Positions 26,601 through 36,875 of a stretch of DNA of 48,360 nt are shown here, piece by piece. Location: the NCBI GenBank assembly GCA_036389375.1, contig DASVQA010000150.1, positions 1 through 48,360 of the forward strand, given 5' to 3'. Position 1 is the first letter of the stretch. Every line of letters starts with the position of its first letter. The position numbers and the translations under genes were made by a program. This DNA is from QHXQ01 sp036389375. Lineage in GTDB: Bacteria; Acidobacteriota; Blastocatellia; Pyrinomonadales; Pyrinomonadaceae. The notes below the pieces were generated by a model that did not search any database, had not been told where the DNA came from, and saw only the letters and a list, made by a program, of their open reading frames with translations.

Positions 26601-26902
26601 TGATCCCACTCTCGTGGTATCTGGCCCTATCGGCCGTGCTGTTCACCATCGGCGTCGCGGGCGTCATCATCAAACGCAACGCCATCGCCATGTTCATGTG
26701 CATCGAGTTGATGCTCAACGCCGTGAACCTGACGTTCGTCGCCTTCTCAAGTTTCTTCCGCGACGTGTCGGGCCAACTGTTCGTCTTTATCGTGATGACG
26801 GTGGCCGCCGCCGAAGCGGCCGTCGGCTTAGGCATCATCCTCGCCATCTTCCGCAACCGTGAATCGCTGGATGTGGACGACGCGAGCGTGATGAAGCTTT
26901 GA
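26600..26902 (+). CDS. nuoK: NADH-quinone oxidoreductase subunit K
   Basis: Small proton-channel subunit. 100 aa, three helices, with the conserved membrane glutamates in FMCIELMLNAVNLTF and in VAAAEAAVGLGI. Normal length. Followed directly by a heptamer hairpin. Confidence 0.96.
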   Translation: MIPLSWYLALSAVLFTIGVAGVIIKRNAIAMFMCIELMLNAVNLTFVAFSSFFRDVSGQLFVFIVMTVAAAEAAVGLGIILAIFRNRESLDVDDASVMKL

Positions 26903-27016
26903 AGTAGCCAGTAGTCAGCAGCAGAACGAGGACTGCGCGGCACTGACAAAGGCAGCACGAAGCTGCGTCATCAAACCTACTGACTACTGACTAACTGGCT
27001 ACGGCTACTGATAACC
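26903..27016. repeat. Heptamer hairpin filling the nuoK-nuoL spacer
   Basis: Begins at the base after the nuoK stop with AGTAGCC AGTAGTC AGCAGCA (26903-26923). After a ~53-bp unique centre come CTACTGA CTACTGA and degenerate copies (26977-27011), ending five bases before the nuoL ATG. Same family as the nuoB-C and nuoD-E elements. Confidence 0.83.
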
Positions 27017-29365
<2,349 letters not shown>

Positions 29366-29370
29366 GACTT

Positions 29371-30921
29371 ATGGAGCGATACCTGATTACCATACTGATC
29401 CTGTTGCCGGTCGCGGGCGCGCTTCTGGCGGCAGTGAGCGCCTACGCCCCCGCGCGCAAAGACGGCACACAGGCGCGCTGGATCGCGCTCGGCTGCTCGC
29501 TCATAACGTTTGCGCTCTCGCTGCTGCTGCTCAAAGACGACGGCGGTGCGGGCGGCTTTAGCTTCGTGCAGGACGTGTCGTGGATCGGCGCAATCGGGGC
29601 GCGCTATCACGTCGGGGTGGACGGCATCAGCCTGTGGCTCGTGCTGCTGACGACGCTGCTCGTGCCCGTCTCGATCATCTCAAGCTGGCACGCGGTCGAA
29701 GAACGACGCGTTGCGTTCTACACGTTCATGCTGCTGCTTGAAAGCGCGATGATCGGCGTCTTTGTCTCGCTCGACCTGCTGCTCTTTTATCTGTTCTTCG
29801 AGGCGTCGCTCGTGCCGATGTATTTCCTGATCGGCGTCTGGGGCGGCGAGCGCCGCATCTACGCGGCCATCAAGTTCTTCATCTATACGGCCATCGGCAG
29901 CCTGCTGATGCTCGTCGGCATCATCGCGCTCTACTACCATTTCGGCACGTTCGATTACACCTTGATGCTGCGGGCCATACAGGAGGGCACGGCGGCCGGC
30001 TATCCGGGGCGCTGGGAGTTCTGGCTCTTTGCCGCGTTTGCGCTGGCCTTCTCGATTAAAGTGCCGCTCTTTCCCTTCCACACTTGGTTGCCGGACGCAC
30101 ACACGGAAGCGCCGACCGCCGGTTCGGTCATTCTCGCGGGCGTGCTGCTGAAGATGGGCACTTACGGGTTGCTGCGTTTCAACCTGCCGCTTTTCCCGAA
30201 CGCGGCCAGAGAATTTGCCGGCTTGATGATCACGCTCGCCGTTATCGGCATCATCTACGGCGCGCTGGTAGCGATGGTGCAGCCGGACGTGAAGCGGCTG
30301 GTGGCTTATTCGTCGGTCAGCCACATGGGCTTCGTCGTGCTCGGTCTGTTCTCGTTTACCGAACAGGGCATGCAGGGCGCGCTCTATCAGATGCTCAATC
30401 ACGGCGTCTCGACCGGCGCGCTCTTTCTGATCGTCGGCATGATCTATGAACGCAGGCACACGCGGCTCATCTCCGAGTTCGGCGGACTGGCACAGCCGAT
30501 GCCATGGTTCGCCACCGTCTTCGTCATTACGTCGCTGTCTTCGGTCGGCTTGCCGCTCTTAAACGGTTTCATCGGCGAGTTCCTGATCCTGCTCGGCACA
30601 TGGACGGCCGGCTCGGCCGGCATTCTGCGCCACTCTTACATTGTGACGATGCTCGCCGCGACGGGTGTCATCTGGGCGGCGGTCTACATGCTCTGGATGT
30701 TGCAGCGCGTCCTGTTCGGGCGTGTGACGAACGAGAAGAATGCACACTTGCGCGATCTGAACTGGCGTGAACTGGGCTTGCTCCTGCCGCTGCTGTTGCT
30801 GATGCTCTACATGGGCTCTTATCCGCGCCCGTTCCTGAATCGCTCGCAGGCGAGCGTCAACGATGTGCGAACGCGCGTCGTCGCGCCGCAGAGTCGGGGC
30901 GTGGTGGCGGAGAACAGGTGA
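29371..30921 (+). CDS. nuoM: NADH-quinone oxidoreductase subunit M
   Basis: Second antiporter-like proton pump. 516 aa with about 14 helices. Signatures: HVGVDGISLWLVLLTTLLVP, YLFFEASLVPMYFLIGVWGG, LFPFHTWLPDAHTEAPTAGSV and VKRLVAYSSVSHMGFVVLG. It starts five bases after nuoL and its stop overlaps the next start. Confidence 0.97.
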   Translation: MERYLITILILLPVAGALLAAVSAYAPARKDGTQARWIALGCSLITFALSLLLLKDDGGAGGFSFVQDVSWIGAIGARYHVGVDGISLWLVLLTTLLVPVSIISSWHAVEERRVAFYTFMLLLESAMIGVFVSLDLLLFYLFFEASLVPMYFLIGVWGGERRIYAAIKFFIYTAIGSLLMLVGIIALYYHFGTFDYTLMLRAIQEGTAAGYPGRWEFWLFAAFALAFSIKVPLFPFHTWLPDAHTEAPTAGSVILAGVLLKMGTYGLLRFNLPLFPNAAREFAGLMITLAVIGIIYGALVAMVQPDVKRLVAYSSVSHMGFVVLGLFSFTEQGMQGALYQMLNHGVSTGALFLIVGMIYERRHTRLISEFGGLAQPMPWFATVFVITSLSSVGLPLLNGFIGEFLILLGTWTAGSAGILRHSYIVTMLAATGVIWAAVYMLWMLQRVLFGRVTNEKNAHLRDLNWRELGLLLPLLLLMLYMGSYPRPFLNRSQASVNDVRTRVVAPQSRGVVAENR

Positions 30922-31478
30922 TGAGCAGAGGCACGCACCTGTTGTTATGCGCGGCGCTCGCGCTTTCGGCCGCAGGCGTGGCGCGCGCGCAGACGGCCGA
31001 GCAGGCCGCGCCCGTAAGCGTCAAGTTGAAGGGCGTGGACGGTAAGACTTACGACGTGGCGGGCATGCGCGGTGCGGTCGTGCTCGTCTCCTTCGGCGCA
31101 ACGTGGTGTAAACCGTGCGAGTGGGAATTGACGGCGCTCGAAGAGTTGAAAGAAGAGTATGCGCGCAAACCCGTGCGCTTCCTGTGGGTCAGCGTGGACA
31201 CGAAACAACAGGCCTCGGACGATCTCGTGCGCTACTATGCGAAGCGCCATAACCTGACCATGCCTGTGCTGCGCGACCCTGACTACGTGACGTTCGGTCA
31301 GTTCAGCGACCGGCTGCGTTTGCCGATGGTCGTCTTCTTCGACCGCACGGGTGCGTTCGCCGCGCCCAAGCACACAGGCATGTCGGCTGATCCGATTGAA
31401 TACAAACGCCGGATGCGCGCCCGGCTCGACGCGCTGCTCGCCGCGCCCCGGTCGGCGCAGGGCGGCGCACAGCCTTAA
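30921..31478 (+). CDS. Exported thioredoxin-like (TlpA/redoxin) protein inside the nuo operon
   Basis: 185 aa from the ATG at 30921, which overlaps the nuoM stop by one base (TGATG); a GTG three bases earlier is possible. A signal peptide (about 1-23, cut after ARA) exports it. The thioredoxin motif WCKPC (C63, C66) follows the strand VVLVSFGAT, and the cis-proline region is RLRLPMVVFFDRTG. Likely a periplasmic thiol-disulfide oxidoreductase. It is not a complex I subunit, yet it is coupled to nuoM and sits before nuoN, so a link to assembly or to another envelope redox protein is possible. Confidence 0.85.
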   Translation: MSRGTHLLLCAALALSAAGVARAQTAEQAAPVSVKLKGVDGKTYDVAGMRGAVVLVSFGATWCKPCEWELTALEELKEEYARKPVRFLWVSVDTKQQASDDLVRYYAKRHNLTMPVLRDPDYVTFGQFSDRLRLPMVVFFDRTGAFAAPKHTGMSADPIEYKRRMRARLDALLAAPRSAQGGAQP

Positions 31479-31525
31479 GTTGTCGCGGTCAAATGCGCCC
31501 GCAACGTCGGCGCGCTCGAAAACAG

Positions 31526-33115
31526 ATGAGTTACTTGTTGGCCCTACAAACGCTGCAAGCAGCTAACCCGGACGTGAGTTTCACGCTGCTGCTGCCGGAA
31601 CTGATCGTGTCGGTCGCGGGCGTCGTCGTCATGCTCGTTGATGCCTTCACGCGGCGCGAGGATCGGCCGTGGCTGACGGGAGGCTTGGCGCTCGCGGGTC
31701 TCGCGGCGGCGGCCGGCGCGTGCGTGTGGCTGTGGCGCGTGCCGCCCGACCTGCGCGAAGCTTACAACGGCATGATCGTGCTCGACCCGATGCGCCTGTC
31801 GTTTACGTTCGTCTTTATCGTCGTCGCGGCGCTGACCGTGCTGCTTTCGATGATCTGGGTCGAGTGGGAGCACTTGCCGGCGGGCGAGTTTCATTCGCTG
31901 CTGCTGTTCGCCACCGTCGGCATGATGTTGATGGCGGCGGGCGGCGACCTCGTCATCCTCTTTCTCGGTCTTGAGCTACTGTCAATTTCGACCTACGTGA
32001 TGGCCGGTTTCCGGCGCACAGACCTGCGCTCGAACGAATCATCGATCAAGTATTTCATTCTCGGCTCGTTCTCGTCAGCCTTCCTGCTCTACGGCATCGC
32101 GCTTGTCTATGGCGGCACGGCGACGCCGAGCGGCGCAGGCACTACCAATCTGCGTGAACTCGCGCTCCGGCTCGGCGACGCGACGCTGCCCTACCCGGCC
32201 CTCCTCTACGCGGGTGCGGCGCTGCTGCTGGTCGGCTTCGGTTTCAAAGTGGCGACCGCGCCCTTTCACATCTGGACGCCCGACGTGTACGAGGGCGCGC
32301 CGACGCCCGTGACCGCGTTTATGGCGGCGGGGCCAAAGGCGGCCGGCTTCGCCTCGTTCATGCGCGTTTTTCTCATTGGCTTCCCGTTCATCGCCGCCAG
32401 CACCGCCAGCACCGCGCCCGTACACGAAGTCTGGTTGAACACGCTCTACGTCCTTGCGATCCTGACGATGACGGTCGGCAATCTCGCCGCGCTGGTGCAG
32501 AACAACGTGAAGCGCATGCTGGCCTATTCGTCCATCGCGCATGCGGGCTACGCGCTGGTCGGCTTCGTGGCGGCCGGCGCGACGACCGACGAGGCGCAGC
32601 AGCGCGACGCCGTCGCGGCCGTCATCTTTTACCTGCTCGCTTACGCGGTGATGAATCTCGGCGCGTTTGCCGTCGTCACTTTAATGGCGCGGCAGGGCGA
32701 CCGCCGCACAGAGGTCGAAGACTATAACGGCATAGGCTTTCGCGCGCCCCTGCTCGCCTTCACGCTGACGCTCTTTTTGCTGAGCCTGTTGGGCGTCCCA
32801 CTGACGGCCGGTTTCATGGGCAAGGTGATGGTCTTTCGCGCGGCCCTCAACCTGTCGGCCCTGAGTCCGAAATACACCGCGCTCGTCGTCGTCGGCGTGC
32901 TCAACACCGCCGTTTCAACCTACTACTACCTGCGGCTCGTCGTCGTCATGTTCTTCCGCGAACGCACGACCGCTTGGACGCCGCCGCGCTTGCCCGCGAG
33001 CATCGCGGTCGCGCTCATCCTGACCGTCCTCGGCGTCTTCTATCTCGGCCTGTTCCCCGGTCAAGTGCTCGACGCCTTCCGCAGCACACAGGCGGCCGTC
33101 GCCAGAAAACAGTGA
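31526..33115 (+). CDS. nuoN: NADH-quinone oxidoreductase subunit N
   Basis: Third antiporter-like proton pump of complex I. About 529 aa from the ATG at 31526 (MSYLLALQ); an in-frame ATG at 31493 would add 11 basic residues and neither start has a good ribosome site. Signatures: FLGLELLSISTYVMAGF, SSIKYFILGSFSSAFLLYG, KVATAPFHIWTPDVYEGAPTP and VKRMLAYSSIAHAGYALVG. Last nuo gene; its stop lies inside a repeated segment. Confidence 0.96.
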   Translation: MSYLLALQTLQAANPDVSFTLLLPELIVSVAGVVVMLVDAFTRREDRPWLTGGLALAGLAAAAGACVWLWRVPPDLREAYNGMIVLDPMRLSFTFVFIVVAALTVLLSMIWVEWEHLPAGEFHSLLLFATVGMMLMAAGGDLVILFLGLELLSISTYVMAGFRRTDLRSNESSIKYFILGSFSSAFLLYGIALVYGGTATPSGAGTTNLRELALRLGDATLPYPALLYAGAALLLVGFGFKVATAPFHIWTPDVYEGAPTPVTAFMAAGPKAAGFASFMRVFLIGFPFIAASTASTAPVHEVWLNTLYVLAILTMTVGNLAALVQNNVKRMLAYSSIAHAGYALVGFVAAGATTDEAQQRDAVAAVIFYLLAYAVMNLGAFAVVTLMARQGDRRTEVEDYNGIGFRAPLLAFTLTLFLLSLLGVPLTAGFMGKVMVFRAALNLSALSPKYTALVVVGVLNTAVSTYYYLRLVVVMFFRERTTAWTPPRLPASIAVALILTVLGVFYLGLFPGQVLDAFRSTQAAVARKQ

Positions 33116-33194
33116 CGTGAAAACAGTGGCGGGTGACAAGCGACAGGTGACGAGTTAAGATTGCTCCTCAACTTGTCACTCCGTCACTGCTTTT
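33116..33194. repeat. Heptamer hairpin after nuoN
   Basis: Left arm GTGGCGG GTGACAA GCGACAG GTGACGA (33126-33153); right arm with CTTGTCA, CTCCGTCA and CTG, ending at the next ATG. A direct repeat GAAAACAGTG(A/G)CG, twice in 14-base register, spans the nuoN stop codon. Confidence 0.72.
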
Positions 33195-33746
33195 ATGTGT
33201 GCTTGGCAGACAGTCGCGGCGCAGAAGGCTCAGGTGCAAGGGGCTGCGCGCCCCGGCGGCGCTGATGCGCTGGCGGCAGAGATTAAGGCGGAACTGGGCG
33301 ACGATTGGTTGCCCAGCATCTACCGCACACGCATCCTGCCCCTGCGCACGCGCGCGCATCAATTGCCGGCGATAAAAGAGCGGGCTGAGATCGTCGTGCA
33401 GCACACGCTGTTGGGCGTTGAACTTAAGGTCGGGCGCACGCGTCTGTCGTGTCCCGATCTGGCGACGGCGCGTTATCTGGCCGTCTTCGTGCGTTTGGGC
33501 GCAGCGACCGTCGCCGTCCCTTACGACATCACGCGCACTTCACCGCTGGCGGACGAGCTTGAATCTTCGTGGCAGCGCATGTTATTGCTCATTGAGCACA
33601 GGGCGAGCGGGCGCAGTCCGGCGTTGCGGGCGCGCGTGCGGCGCATACTGGTCGCAGCGGTCAAGCAGGAAATTGCGGAGGCTGGTGCGGGCGCGGCCGT
33701 GCCGCAGTTCAATCAGAACACGAAACAACGGTCGCGGCGCGCGTAA
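33195..33746 (+). CDS. Protein of unknown function
   Basis: 183 aa, not recognised. Soluble, with no signal peptide or membrane helix. The middle (about 45-125) alternates short strands and helices (AEIVVQHTLLGVELKVG, RYLAVFVRLG, TVAVPYD). The C-terminus is a helical, Arg-rich stretch ending with a basic tail. It lies between the last nuo heptamer element and a glutamine amidotransferase gene 30 bp downstream on the same strand, so it may belong with that gene rather than with nuo. Confidence 0.55.
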   Translation: MCAWQTVAAQKAQVQGAARPGGADALAAEIKAELGDDWLPSIYRTRILPLRTRAHQLPAIKERAEIVVQHTLLGVELKVGRTRLSCPDLATARYLAVFVRLGAATVAVPYDITRTSPLADELESSWQRMLLLIEHRASGRSPALRARVRRILVAAVKQEIAEAGAGAAVPQFNQNTKQRSRRA

Positions 33747-33776
33747 ACATCTAATCGGCGTGAGCATGTTAAGAGG

Positions 33777-34709
33777 ATGATGCAGGAACTAGAACAAACA
33801 GGGTTGCCCCCGATTGATCAGGCAGAGCCGCTGCCCTTTCCATTCAATCAGCGCACCTTCTGTCGTTTTGAGCCGATTGAGAAGCGGATCGATACGGCGC
33901 GCGTGCTGATCGTAGACGACCTGCTGCGCGACCGCAACGACCTGTCCGACGTGGCGCTCGCCGAATGGGGCCGCCGGACGGACACGTATCTGCAACGCGA
34001 ACGCAAGATCGCCGGCATGGCCGTCGGCAACATCAGCAACAACATCGCGCGGCTCGTGCGCCGGCCGGAAACACAGGTCGCGCATCTTTCAGAGGTGGCC
34101 GACGCCGCCACCGATTTTCGGCCCGAAGCGATTGTCTTAAGCGGCACGCTCAGCGATTTCGATCTCTACAGTCCCGCGTTGCTCAACAGGTTCGCGCAGT
34201 TCGTCGTCTCGACGCGCACGCCCGTGCTTGGCATCTGCGGCGGGCATCAACTGATCGGTCTGAGTTTCGGCGCGCACATACAGACGCTCGACAAACAGGA
34301 GCAGCATGAGAATCGCGCGCGCCGGCCCTTCGAATATCAGTATCGTTTTATCCGCATCACCGACACGGACGACCCGATCTTTCAAGGCATACACGATCCG
34401 CAGACCGGCATCTGGCAGGACTACACAACCGAGGCGCGCATTCTCCGCGTCTGGCAGAATCACGGGCTGCAACTCGACCGCGTGCCCGAAGGCTTCAAAC
34501 TACTCGCCACCGCTTACTTCTGCCGCAATCAGATGATGGTCAAACGCACGGCCGGGCAACTTATCTATACCGTGCAGTTCCACCTCGAAAAATCTTTCGA
34601 GGACTATGACCGCACGCGCGCCACGCGCTGGGAGCATCCGAACGAGTCGCGCGACGGGCGCATCATCTTCGAGAATTTCCTCAAGCTGGCGCTTCGGCAC
34701 GAGCAGTAA
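33777..34709 (+). CDS. Class I glutamine amidotransferase-like protein
   Basis: 310 aa. The catalytic triad is visible: C154 in VLGICGGHQLIG, and H269 with E271 in TVQFHLEKS. The fold would release ammonia from glutamine or hydrolyse a gamma-glutamyl bond. The first ~115 residues are an unfamiliar N-terminal region, and no synthetase domain is fused, so the acceptor is unknown. AGAGG lies just before the start; the second ATG (33780) is equally possible. It converges on the operon containing a YbdK-type ligase and an ATP-grasp-like protein, which suggests a joint role in making or breaking gamma-glutamyl-type amides. Confidence 0.8.
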   Translation: MMQELEQTGLPPIDQAEPLPFPFNQRTFCRFEPIEKRIDTARVLIVDDLLRDRNDLSDVALAEWGRRTDTYLQRERKIAGMAVGNISNNIARLVRRPETQVAHLSEVADAATDFRPEAIVLSGTLSDFDLYSPALLNRFAQFVVSTRTPVLGICGGHQLIGLSFGAHIQTLDKQEQHENRARRPFEYQYRFIRITDTDDPIFQGIHDPQTGIWQDYTTEARILRVWQNHGLQLDRVPEGFKLLATAYFCRNQMMVKRTAGQLIYTVQFHLEKSFEDYDRTRATRWEHPNESRDGRIIFENFLKLALRHEQ

Positions 34710-34710
34710 C

Positions 34711-34726
34711 GCGCAAAGGCGTAAAC
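34711..34726 (+). repeat. Partial octamer repeat
   Basis: GCGCAAAG GCGTAAAC resembles the right arm of the octamer hairpin at 12691-12706. It follows the amidotransferase stop by one base. A single arm without its partner. Confidence 0.4.
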
Positions 34727-34734
34727 GAGACGAG

Positions 34735-34774
34735 AAGCCCCGACTGAAGCTATGACAGCAGTCGGGGCTTTCCT
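34735..34774 (+). terminator. Intrinsic terminator between convergent genes
   Basis: A perfect 12-bp stem, AAGCCCCGACTG (34735-34746) and CAGTCGGGGCTT (34759-34770), with a 12-base loop. The stem ends in TTT on the plus strand (TTTCCTGTT). It ends the amidotransferase transcript and may also stop the converging YbdK transcript. Confidence 0.8.
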
Positions 34775-34807
34775 GTTACTTAATAGCTGCGTCGTGGCGC
34801 GCGCGCT

Positions 34808-35914
34808 CTAAAGGAGCGGCACGTTCTCAACCGTGCGCTCCATCAATTTATCAACGACAGCCTTGAGATCATTCGTCTCGTGGAACACCTGCAACTGTTC
34901 GTCGGCCGACGTGCCGCGCTGAAGAATAGTGTGAATGTGTTCCACCTCTTTACGCGAGTCCAGATCGTCGAGCACGTCGTCCACAAAGTCGAGCAGTTCG
35001 CCGATCAGATCGCGCGTCGGCACTTCCTTCTGCTTGCCGAAGTCGATCATGTTGCCTTCCAACCCGTAGCGCACCGCCCGCCACTTGTTCTCCTGAATCA
35101 GCATGCGCCGGTAGAGCCGGAAGCCGAGGTTCTTATCGATCAGGCGGTCGAGTTTGCAGACGATGGCTTGAAAGAGCGCGGCGATGGCGATGGTGTCGTC
35201 CACGCGCGTTGGGATGTCGCAGACGCGGAACTCAAGCGTCGGGAAGAACGGGTGCGGGCGCACGTCCCACCAGATTTTCTTCGGCCCGCTGATGGAGTTT
35301 GTCTTGAGCAGCAGTTCGACGTAACGCTGAAACGAGGCGTAGGAATCGAAGTGGTCGGGGATGTCCGTGCGCGGGAATTTTTTGAAGACTTCGGAGCGAT
35401 ACGATTTCAGCCCTGTGTTGTTGCCGAGCCAGAAGGGCGAAGAGGTGGTGAGCGCAAGCACGTGCGGCAGGAAGTAGCGCGTCGCGTTCATGATGTGAAT
35501 CTGCCGCTCGCGGTCGGGGATGCCGACGTGAACATGCAGCCCGAAGATCAGCAGCGAGCGCGCCACCATCTGTAACTCTTCGATGAGCAGGGTGTAATGC
35601 GGGTCGTCGTATATCTGCTGATCGCTCCACTGCGAGATCGGATGCGTGGAGGCGGCGACGATAGCCAGCCCGTTCTTGCGCGCGAGCGACGAGACGATGG
35701 CGCGCAGGTTCGTGATGTCTTTGCGCGCCTCCGCGATGTTCTGACAGATGCCTGTGCCGACCTCGATCTGCGCCTGAATCATTTCCGGCTTCACCTGTTC
35801 GCCGAGGATCATCCGGCCCTCTTCCAACATCTCCGAGACGTGCGACTTCAATTCGCGCGTCTGCGGATCGACGATCTGAAACTCTTCTTCAATGCCGAGC
35901 GTGTATTGCTCCAT
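34808..35914 (-). CDS. ybdK: YbdK-type carboxylate-amine ligase (GCS2 family)
   Basis: ATP-dependent ligase of the glutamate-cysteine ligase 2 family, joining a carboxylate (often glutamate) to an amine; the natural substrate is not known. About 368 aa from the ATG at 35914, with GAGGAAG just upstream; the frame stays open another 300 bases but that part is the shadow of the next gene. Motifs: TLGIEEEFQIVDP (metal-binding Glu cluster), IEVGTGICQN, FGLHVHVGI, SPFWLGNNTGLKSYR and PTLEFRVCDIPTRVDD. Last gene of a minus-strand operon with an ATP-grasp-like protein. Confidence 0.9.
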   Translation of the reverse strand: MEQYTLGIEEEFQIVDPQTRELKSHVSEMLEEGRMILGEQVKPEMIQAQIEVGTGICQNIAEARKDITNLRAIVSSLARKNGLAIVAASTHPISQWSDQQIYDDPHYTLLIEELQMVARSLLIFGLHVHVGIPDRERQIHIMNATRYFLPHVLALTTSSPFWLGNNTGLKSYRSEVFKKFPRTDIPDHFDSYASFQRYVELLLKTNSISGPKKIWWDVRPHPFFPTLEFRVCDIPTRVDDTIAIAALFQAIVCKLDRLIDKNLGFRLYRRMLIQENKWRAVRYGLEGNMIDFGKQKEVPTRDLIGELLDFVDDVLDDLDSRKEVEHIHTILQRGTSADEQLQVFHETNDLKAVVDKLMERTVENVPLL

Positions 35915-35942
35915 ATCTTCCTCGCATCCAAGGGGCGTAAGT

Positions 35943-36488
35943 TCAGGCGGTATCGCTGAGCGCCGCTTTAATGGTCTGCCAGTCGGGTTTGTAACCGCCG
36001 AATGCTTCGTGGCGGAGGTGCTGCAAGGCGCTCGCAGGCGAATGCACCGGGCTGTACAGATCGAAATGCACAAACCACTCGCGCGGCGCGCCGGGCTTAT
36101 CCACGTAGAGAAAATGGAGCACGGCCGTTGCGCGCCCGCGCTCGTAGAAGCCGCCGGTCGTGTCCTTGTGGTTGGCAAACCACTGCGTAAAGTCCGGCCG
36201 CCGCTTGAGCGTGCTGGCAATGACAGGCCAAGCGTCGAAGCCTAGCCCCACGCCCTCGCCGCGCCCGCCATAGACGTTCGTGACCCGGCGCACGACAGGC
36301 CACAACTCTTTTTGCCGGATGCGCCTGACGAGCAACAGCAGCGCCTGCTGCTTGTCCACCCCTAAATTGTCGAAGACCACTTCATCCGTTGACCAGTTCC
36401 ACAGCCCGGCCAGCCGACCGGCGAGCGCCGCGCGCAGATCGGGCGCTAGGTCTGGCCAGTGCAAAAGTGGCGTCTCGTTTGCGCTCAT
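35943..36488 (-). CDS. Protein of unknown function in the ligase operon
   Basis: 181 aa, not recognised. Soluble and rich in Trp, His and Arg, with a central stretch (LWPVVRRVTNVYGGRGEGVGL) and a hydrophobic core (TAVLHFLYVDKPG). No catalytic motif can be named. Its ATG overlaps the stop of the PilZ gene by one base (TAATG) and it ends 28 bp before the ligase gene, so it is firmly part of this operon. Confidence 0.65.
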   Translation of the reverse strand: MSANETPLLHWPDLAPDLRAALAGRLAGLWNWSTDEVVFDNLGVDKQQALLLLVRRIRQKELWPVVRRVTNVYGGRGEGVGLGFDAWPVIASTLKRRPDFTQWFANHKDTTGGFYERGRATAVLHFLYVDKPGAPREWFVHFDLYSPVHSPASALQHLRHEAFGGYKPDWQTIKAALSDTA

Positions 36489-36826
36489 TAAACGTCGCTG
36501 CGCGCAAGGGCGCGCTCCATCAACGCGCGATCCTTTTCCGTCAACCCTTGAAAGCGCACGCCGACGCCGCGCCCCGGGTTGCTGTAAACCACTTCGGCGT
36601 TAACGATCACGTCGCCTTCCGTAAACGGGAGGCGCACGGTGAGCAGCCCGCCTTCGGGCAAAGCCGTCTGCGTGTTCATGTACAACCCGCCGGGGCTGAT
36701 GTCCTTTGTGCTGGCGACGCCGGTTATATCCGCACCATTGAAGAATACGTCAACGATCAGGCGCGAGCGGTCGTGTTGCCGACGCTCGGCGAACCCCAGT
36801 TCCTCGCCTTCAGGCTCGTTGCTCAT
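36488..36826 (-). CDS. PilZ-domain protein (probable c-di-GMP receptor)
   Basis: 112 aa from the ATG at 36826, with GAGGAG nine bases upstream. A single PilZ domain: an RRQHDR motif near the N-terminus and DISPGG (DxSxxG) about 25 residues later are the c-di-GMP-binding signatures. Strands VTVRLPF and ERVVYSN-like segments complete the barrel. Its position between an ATP-grasp-like ligase and two further operon genes suggests that c-di-GMP may regulate them. Confidence 0.85.
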   Translation of the reverse strand: MSNEPEGEELGFAERRQHDRSRLIVDVFFNGADITGVASTKDISPGGLYMNTQTALPEGGLLTVRLPFTEGDVIVNAEVVYSNPGRGVGVRFQGLTEKDRALMERALARSDV

Positions 36827-36875
36827 GGACGCATGCTCCTCATTTGAAGGAAGTTCGGGCGCAGCGTGCGCCGCT

